64,000 nucleotides of DNA from Triops longicaudatus (lineage: Eukaryota; Arthropoda; Branchiopoda; Notostraca; Triopsidae): contig JAGQDJ010000055.1 in NCBI GenBank assembly GCA_022885665.1, positions 596,575 to 660,574 on the forward strand, read 5' to 3'. Below, piece after piece: positions 57,542-64,000 of the stretch. A model generated the notes under the pieces. That model was not told where the DNA came from, made no database searches, and was given only the letters and a program-made list of their open reading frames with translations. The number at the start of each line of letters is the position of its first letter. Positions within the stretch are counted from its first letter, which is position 1. Made by a program: the position numbers and the translations under genes.

Positions 57542-59175
57542 TAACTGCTCTTTTCTACTAACCACAGCTACACCCATGGTCACCTGCAACCTAAGCTGAA
57601 GAAACATTGGGATTTTTACAAATTTGAAGTGTACACATCGTATAGGTATATTTTTTATTTCAACTTTTTTTTAATGTTATTACATTTTACTAGTATGAAG
57701 AAATCGGCTATCAAAATTTGAACAAATTGTTAAAACAATAGAATTCATTATAGCGAACCCTTTTATGACGAGCTTTTGGCTGTAGTATTATAGACCAGCT
57801 ATTGTATATCAACCTCCCTCTTCGGTAGAAACTTTGGATTTGCTGTGAAAACTTTCGCATTGATTTTCAGATACCGTTAAATATTGTTTTAGTACTTTTT
57901 TGATAGTAGGTTACTGTTCTGATTACATTTTGTAGCTATATCCACTAACATTATCGACATACTTTCAAAGATCCGTTTGGTGATGAGAGATTCCGAAATA
58001 GATGCAGTAGCTTTAATTTTTGAATTTTGATGTCCATTGCGTCAAACTATTCAATCGATTGTATAAACTTTATGGATGTTCTTTTTCTTCCAAAACGAGT
58101 GGTGCATGATCTAGGAAATTTAACTTGTATTTTTTAGTTAAAGAAAATATCGACAAGTGTTCGGAATCACTGCAAATTTGCAGGAGCAACTCTCAGAAAA
58201 ATCTCAGTCATGTTTCACCCGGATTTTTTTAACATAGATTTACTGACAACCAAGTTTTCAAAGACATTCCATAATGTTTTTTTAAGTCAACCTTTAAAAA
58301 ATTCTTTGTCATTCACTCATATGGATAGATGAGTAAACAATGACCTTAGGGACCTTGCGGAATGCAGGTGCATACGTCTAATCTAAGGAACATCGGATAG
58401 GCCTACACCGAGCAGTTTTTTTTCCCGATCTCGAGTGGTTAGTTTTAAAAAGATTTAAGTTATTAAGTGGGCAACAACCTTTGTACCCTTGTATTGGACT
58501 TAACAAACAAGGTGAAATAATAACAGCCACCTTCCAAGTGGCTTGTAACACCGGTTAGGAAGGACTATTGCATTAACCTTAATTGCTCTTATTATTTCCA
58601 CTAAGCAGCTTTTACGACGTTGTAGCACACACCGCATTGCGGTTGAGGATTTTTATTTCTTAAAACACAATGAAGTCAAGGCCTCAAAGTAAACAAGGCT
58701 AATCACGTGCAACTTTTAATATTAAATTATACTTTAAAAAGCAGACCCCGTAAGACTAACCAGCCTAACGATACTTGCGTGTAAGCGAAGAAAGGCAACG
58801 TTTTACTAAGGAAGTATACCGCGTATGAGGAAACTAGTTTCAATTTGCCCTTCGCGTTTGCACAACACCGCGTTAAGCGAAGGCTTTGCTGCAAGCTCCG
58901 CGATTTCCGTATCACGACTCAGGTATATCCAAGTGCATTCACACAAAAACAAACGTCCAACTCAAAGAATTTTAAGAATTTCGCTTGGTCAGTGTTTTGG
59001 TATCCCTCTCGCTTTGGTCTCGATCTTTAAACACGTAATTTTAGCGTTAAAAACGCTAGTTTACCATGGAATCTGCTTCAGAAACAAACTCAAGTTAGTA
59101 TGCGATTAAAAAAAAAACGACAAAAATAAGTTTGCGGTCGCATTTCTGTTATCTTTAATACTTGTTTTATTGCAG
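57542..59175. other. spacer upstream of UBFD1
   Basis: AT-rich. A further family-like fragment (ATTATAGCGAACCCTTTTAT) begins near 57748. An upstream exon of UBFD1 probably lies in this interval but could not be identified. Confidence 0.45.
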
Positions 59176-60419
59176 TAACAAGTACAGACATTGAAACGAA
59201 GTCAAACCTGGACCAAGATTTTCCAAGCTCAAGTGATGTCACCTCGTTCGAACCTCAAAAAATGTCTGAAGCGTCATTGTCCTCTTCCAACAACAATGGC
59301 ACAGTTCCGAAAAGCCCTCGGAGCGATCCGTCGTTACCCAAAGAAGACGTTACGAAATTTAAAATTATTTTCAATAAACAGAAGTATGACGTTTCGTTCA
59401 GCCTGAATGACACTATTGGAAGACTCAAAGAACATCTGGAAACCGTAATCGGTAAATAAAATTTACTAAATTATCTTGAAATAAAATGCTAACAGTGTTA
59501 CTCCTACGCAGATGTCCCCGCTGGTATGCAAAAAGTCATGGTCAAAGGCCTAGCTAAAGACGAACGTACACTCAAAGAAGTCGGCGTAACTGAAGGCGCT
59601 AAAGTCATGGTCGTAGGCTCAAAACCGACCGACGTCCTTGCTGTGGCTGTTCCTTCGCTGTCAGAAGTAATATCTTCCTTACAATATGCGAACTTGCTAG
59701 GAATACTGACCTGTAAATTGTGACGTTACGCTGCAAGCATTTGTGTAAATTAGAATTGCATGTTGTAATTACTCTTCCATTATTCGTATTGCAAATTCCA
59801 AGCTGCTGTCTTTCGTTATCTAATTTTCCAATTTTTTGCTCCGTTTTACTTTTAGCCCGGAAAGAGTGAAACATCTGAAGCCGTTTCTTCAAAAGAACCC
59901 TTGAGTCAGCACAAGCAGCATAGGAAAGTTCTTGATAAAGGTGTACCTGACGATGCGATGCCGGGAATTAAAGGCGTCAAAGTAAAAAGAGAACAAAGAA
60001 AGACAAATAAGTTGTGTCTATATTAGGAGCCGCTGCCTCCTCAACCTCTAAGCGGGATGGTCAATAAGTCTGGCAACAAAGTGCGTCTTACATTTAAAAT
60101 GGAGGCGGATCAAATCTGGATCGGTACCAAGGAAAGGACGGACAAAGTTCCTATGAACTCCATTAAAAACGTCGTCTCAGAACCTATCCATGACCATGAA
60201 GAGTACCACATGATGGTAGAATACTAAAGCCTACTCGTAGATTTTTTTGTCCTTTGGGGGTGTTAATATTTCGTTTCACCCTGCTTGTTTCCTGGAAACA
60301 ACTTTTAGGCGTTGCAGTTGGGCCCCACGGAAGCTTCTCGATACTGGATTTATTGGGTGCCCAGTCAGTATGTGGACGCTATCAAAGATGCAGTGTTGGG
60401 GAAATGGCAGTTTTTCTGA
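59176..60419 (+). CDS. UBFD1: ubiquitin-like domain protein UBFD1
   Basis: Five exons close in phase: 59176-59451, 59512-59666, 59856-59981, 60027-60215 and 60309-60419. From ATG 59262 they encode 256 aa. The frame is open back to the acceptor at 59175 (TTTTATTGCAG), so an upstream exon may extend the variable N-terminus; human UBFD1 is longer there. A ubiquitin-like domain spans about residues 32-105 (KFKIIFNKQKYDVSF, MQKVMVKGLAKDERTL, GAKVMVVGS). The conserved block KQHRKVLDKGVPDDAMPG follows. The C-terminal domain contains LSGMVNKSGNKVRLTFKME, DQIWIGTKERTDKVPM, YWIYWVPSQYVDAIKD and ends GKWQFF. The human protein is polyubiquitin-binding and linked to NF-kB signalling. It is convergent with the JmjC-like gene. 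Confidence 0.95.
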
Positions 60420-60700
60420 ACGCGTTAGAAAGCACGGGATTACACTCACGCTGGCTGCATAAGCAAAAAAACTTTGCATTTTTCTGGCTTGTAAGGTGCT
60501 CAGAGAGTGCGGTGATAAATGCTTATGGACGTTATCCCTTGTACAGTTGAATCGTCAGGCTAAGCTTTTTTTTTGCACAGTTGAAAAAGAAAAATACATA
60601 GCATTTGATGCAATCTGTAAAATGTATATTATTCGGCTTCAAGGGGTTGGCACAGCGTTCGGGAAAATCAGAATGTCTTTTTCTTCTTTTTTGTTACGTA

Positions 60701-60706
60701 AATAAA
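60701..60706 (+). terminator. polyadenylation signal of UBFD1
   Basis: AATAAA lies 282 bases after the UBFD1 stop and only 72 bases before the stop codon of the convergent JmjC-like gene. The two 3' UTRs are therefore likely to overlap. Confidence 0.5.
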
Positions 60707-60777
60707 CACATCAAGTAAAGTCTTTGGCAACACATTTCGGAAGACTAGGATAAAAAGGATAAAAATACCCAGAGGCT

Positions 60778-63060
60778 TTAGTCGTACTCAGACCCAATTG
60801 TAATGGATAAGCCCGGACCCAGGACGTACGTATCGTGATACCACTGATTCGTATCAATCATTACTAAAATGAAAACAAAAAATTTAGCTCAAATGTCAAA
60901 ATTTTCCACCAAAAATAATGAAACTAATAAATAAACAAAAATAAACGAAAAGAGGAGTTTCAGAAAATTATGTCAAAAACAAAGAGAGAATAAAAACAAT
61001 CATACAATGTAGAAAAATTTTCTAAGCTTTCACGAAAACGTTACAGAAATTAAATCTAAGAAGAAGTCAACCACAATAAAATCTCATTCTAACGAACCTT
61101 CCAGCATCACAAAAACTGTTCGGTATATCTGAAGTTCGTCATAACGGATACTTTTTAATTATATTTACGTTTCTCGGGTACTTACAACTGTTATAACCGA
61201 CAGTTCACTACAACGAGATTTTACTGTATTTTAAATACACAGTGGTCTCCACTTAGTTGAATACAGGTTATTTGAATAACCCGCACAATTAAAAAGAAAT
61301 TTTACGTTCTCGTTTTAAGCCCATTCAATTCAATGTAAACTTATTCCTTTTTACTGAATAACTCATAATTGAATATTCCGATTTTTTTTTAAAAAAAAAA
61401 AAAACATTTTTAAGTCGTGTCGCATATCTTAGAATGTTGAATAACTTCGTCCAAATGACTAGGGATCTTTGGGAGTAACTTTCGACACCAGAAAGTTGCA
61501 AGATTCCACAAAATGATTGAACGGCATTGCGCCCCAAAGAGAGCTACAACCCTTCTCCTGCATCTTTCACCTTTCCCTGTTGATGACTTACCAATTAAGC
61601 CAAATTGCCTAGTTTACGTTTAGAACCAGAGCTAAAGAATTGGGGCAATCATGTTCAAGAGAAATTACAGCTTTTCTAGATCAGTGAGTGGAAGTCTTGA
61701 GTTGCTCAGAAAAGAAATGAGACAAGGGGTTCAGTTGCTCAACGTTTTTGCGTGAGTCAAGTACTGGTTTTTGGCAATTGATATCGTTCTTCGATTTATA
61801 GATAGCACGGGTTGTGAAGCATATGAGTAGCTTTACGACGTTAAAACATTCTTATACAATGCAAAAGACAAGAACGCAAAACAGCGTTCAATTATGTATA
61901 TTATTATTTTTTTCAAAATAAGAATGTTAAAAATTTGAACAGTTTAATTATAAAATACAGGATAGTATAGGTTTACTCTTTGTCTCATTCACTTCCTAAT
62001 TTTTATATAAGTAACTCCGTATTTTTAAATACTCCGCACATTTAAATAGTGACCGTTCGGTCACGAGCCGATTCAAATAAGCGGGCTGCACTGTAACACA
62101 TTTAAAAAATATAAGAAAAATTCACAAATTCTTACTAACATAACAGGAAATCAGAAAAGTACAAGAATTAACTGAAGTTTAATTTCAAATGTTACCGATA
62201 TCGCCCGTTTCGACCGTAATACCCAAGCCACTGCAATGCGCTTCACACTCAGGAGGCGGGAGAAGTCTCCAGAATTTACGACCCACAATCTGGGCCTGCC
62301 AGGATGGCCGCTGAACATAATCCAACTAAAAATCACCCAAAGTTTCTGGTAGAGTCACCCGAATATGAGTACAATTTACGTGCATGGACGACGCGGGGCC
62401 CGGACCCCCGATAAAAATCCAATCTAAACAAGAAGCTTCGGACTGTCGTGGTAAAAAAGCCGGTCGTTGGTAATGGGATCGCAGCACGCTCTTGACATCC
62501 GGATGGCAATTACTCCTAATATGGAAAAATGCAGTCTTCATAAACAAGAGAGAAAAAGAGAAAATTCCATGTTTTATTCGGCAAAATTACCATCCGATGT
62601 ACCACGGTTCTTCACCAGGCTCTAACCGCGCTCGCGTAGGTGGCATATCGAAGACTTCTTGCAGTCGGACAAATTCTGTCCGAAAAGGAAAGAACTGACA
62701 TTCCTCTTCCACACTGTCGAGTGCTCCGGGCAGAGAAGTGTAAAGCTGGGCAAAAAATTCAAGGCTGAAGACATGTAAGGCTGACCAATTCTGGGTGGCA
62801 CCTTTGACGAGTATGGGGCGTGAAGAATAAGCGACGGCTTGAAATTCTTCTGGACTAGGGTTGATTAGGATGACAGGTTGGCTCACATTTTTGCACATGT
62901 CACATTCCGTTACAGGCCGGGTGGCTTCCATAATGAAATAATTGTTTTCCAACAAGCAACGCGACGTAAGAAACTCGTCCCATAGTGAATCCGATTCCCA
63001 AAGCAAGGCCAGAACGGCGCAGATAATCCCACAAAGCAAGCTAGGACAAGCGGACTTCAT
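60778..63060 (-). CDS. JmjC/cupin-like Fe(II) oxygenase-type protein with N-terminal membrane anchor
   Basis: Four exons close in phase: 63060-62591, 62515-62380, 62325-62196 and 60863-60778, giving 273 aa. An N-terminal hydrophobic segment (PSLLCGIICAVLALLW, residues about 6-21) is a signal peptide or anchor. A Cys pair ECDMC sits in the lumenal part. The double-stranded beta-helix core shows YSSRPILVKGATQNWSAL, then WIFIGGPGPASSMHLDYVQR with the metal-binding HxD (His202, Asp204), then PSWQAQIVGRKFWRLLPPPE. The distal His is in IDTNQWYHDTYV (His255). The iron triad is thus complete. The substrate is unknown; the family includes JmjC hydroxylases and demethylases. The exon 2/3 boundary falls inside the HxD motif, and skipping the 54-bp intron there is required to make it. 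I do not give a gene symbol. Confidence 0.88.
61074..61226. mobile_element. pogo/Tigger-like MITE inside intron 3 of the JmjC-like gene
   Basis: A 153-bp element. Left end CAATAAAATCTCATTCTAAC; right end reverse-complemented CAGTAAAATCTCGTTGTAGT, followed by TA. The left TA has mutated to CA. Confidence 0.65.
61240..62093. mobile_element. 854-bp pogo-like TIR element inside intron 3 of the JmjC-like gene
   Basis: Left end CAGTGGTCTCCACTTAGTTG; right end reverse-complemented CAGTGCAGCCCGCTTATTTG, followed by TA. Terminal similarity continues into (T/A)TTTGAAT. The element differs in terminus from the AATCTCGTTATAACG type and has a relative at about 29255-29700. No transposase frame is visible. 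Confidence 0.6.
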
Positions 63061-63528
63061 CACTGCGACAAAACGAAAGGAAGGTAAACTGTCATGAGAC
63101 TGTCATGAAAAAAGACTGAGCTCTTGTCAACGCTATGTCCAGCGCTGAAAGGTCCCCCCTCACGAAACCCCCCGAAACACGTGGAACGCACATGTGTGGA
63201 CATGCAATCACGGACGGAAACTTGACCCCACCCTTCAGGGATAACAGAAAGGGGATACTCTTCTATGGCCTCATATGGAGAGAATTTCAGCCCACATCCC
63301 CCTTAAAGCATCCGGTCTTTTGCTGTTACTCATAGTCTATTGTCCTCTACAACCCAGCACAGGAAAACGGTTCGATTTTTACTGAAACCTGGATTAATTT
63401 TCTAGGTTGCACAATTTACACAAAAACGCATAATCATTCTTAATTATACGCCCTACATTGTATTGCCTTCCCATAGCTCGTTTGTTACGAAAATGGATTT
63501 TAAGGGCGACGTGGGTGTTTGCATGCAT
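63061..63528. promoter_or_regulatory. 5' flank of the JmjC-like gene
   Basis: The promoter and leader of the minus-strand gene should lie here. No TATA box is evident. Nothing else is recognised. Confidence 0.3.
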
Positions 63529-63715
63529 TCATAGAAACCAATTAAAGACTTGTTTTCTTATTTGAACGCTGTGAAATGTTTTATTTAACTCGGGAAAACC
63601 CTCCAAAAAGAGTTCGAGTTTCTCTGGGCGCGGGAAATTCATTGTTTGCTTCAAGGAAAGTTTGGGCAGCCCGAAAAAGTGCTTGAACTCAAGTCGACCG
63701 AAGGTTGTCTGTGTT
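63529..63715 (-). CDS. candidate terminal exon of an unrecognised minus-strand gene
   Basis: An acceptor-like TCGATTTAACACAG (minus strand) is followed by an open, coding-like frame: GRLEFKHFFGLPKLSLKQTM, NFPRPEKLELFLEGFPELNK, ending FNWFL stop. No family is recognised and the upstream exons would lie beyond 63720 or outside the window. An AATAAA within the frame could instead mean this is 3' UTR. Confidence 0.2.
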
Positions 63716-64000
63716 AAATCGAAAAACAAGCCGAGACGAATGTTCGGAGAAATAAGACATTATCTCGCTTTGTAAAAGAGATAGGAAAACGACACCTACG
63801 TTCTTTCATAGATACTGTTCCCGCCAGTGCCGTCTTAACTTGTCCACGCGCTTATGATACTGGGGAACAGGGAATATCTTCTTTGCCACGAAATGTTGGA
63901 AACATAAAGAACCCAAGTCTTTAACTTATATGATAATTTGGTATATTGTCACGGAAGGTCTTTTTATGCTAACTCTCACTTTTTTACAACAATCAAATTT

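Noticed and set aside
1..64000. CRISPR arrays, bacterial operons, riboswitches or phage genes
   Set aside because: Spliceosomal introns, metazoan gene families and eukaryotic MITEs show the window is eukaryotic; no regularly spaced repeat arrays are seen.

Overview
This window is eukaryotic DNA. Genes are split by spliceosomal introns (GT...AG, mostly 50-90 bp, a few of several kb), the sequence is AT-rich, and long spacers hold MITE-like repeats and microsatellites. The gene set (SERTA-domain taranis-like factor, Aven, PDCD2, GNMT, DDX47, a K+-dependent Na+/Ca2+ exchanger, KISH/TMEM167, UBFD1) is metazoan. The taranis-like gene and a small secreted Gly/Tyr-rich peptide suggest an arthropod, perhaps a chelicerate or crustacean. 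The species cannot be named from the sequence alone. Gene calls come from reading exons by eye: each recognised gene was accepted only when exon phases closed and the joined protein resembled a known family.

Layout. 1-940 (minus): partial SERTA-domain gene, leaving the window at its 3' side. 941-11107: about 10 kb without a recognisable exon, with several GC-rich stretches. 11108-11189: tRNA-Ser(AGA). 11834-13057 (minus): Aven-like, head to head with 13287-14572 (plus): PDCD2, 229 bp apart. 16301-17597 (plus): glycine N-methyltransferase, six exons. 18546-18869 (minus): secreted Gly/Tyr-rich peptide with a TATA box. 20033-25523 (plus): PH-domain protein of unknown family with a 2.8-kb intron. 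26563-28351 (minus): DEAD-box helicase DDX47. 30421-31509 (plus): weaker candidate for a secreted, furin-cleaved precursor. 32670-49919 (minus): SLC24-type exchanger, seven exons with introns of 9.3 and 4.1 kb. 50-55.8 kb: few or no genes, many terminal-inverted-repeat elements and one clean hAT MITE with an 8-bp target duplication. 55856-56361 (minus): KISH, whose first coding exon is only the ATG. 59176-60419 (plus): UBFD1, convergent with 60778-63060 (minus): a membrane-anchored JmjC-like protein whose 1.3-kb third intron is mostly two mobile-element copies.

The genes do not form one pathway. Most are housekeeping genes: rRNA processing (DDX47), 40S ribosome assembly (PDCD2), secretory pathway (KISH), SAM balance (GNMT), NF-kB/ubiquitin-linked (UBFD1), and calcium extrusion (NCKX). 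The one suggestive pairing is the Aven/PDCD2 divergent pair, both historically linked to cell death. A prominent repeat is a pogo/Tigger-like family with termini like CAGTAAAATCTCGTTATAACG, flanked by TA in the clearest copies, dispersed through introns and spacers.
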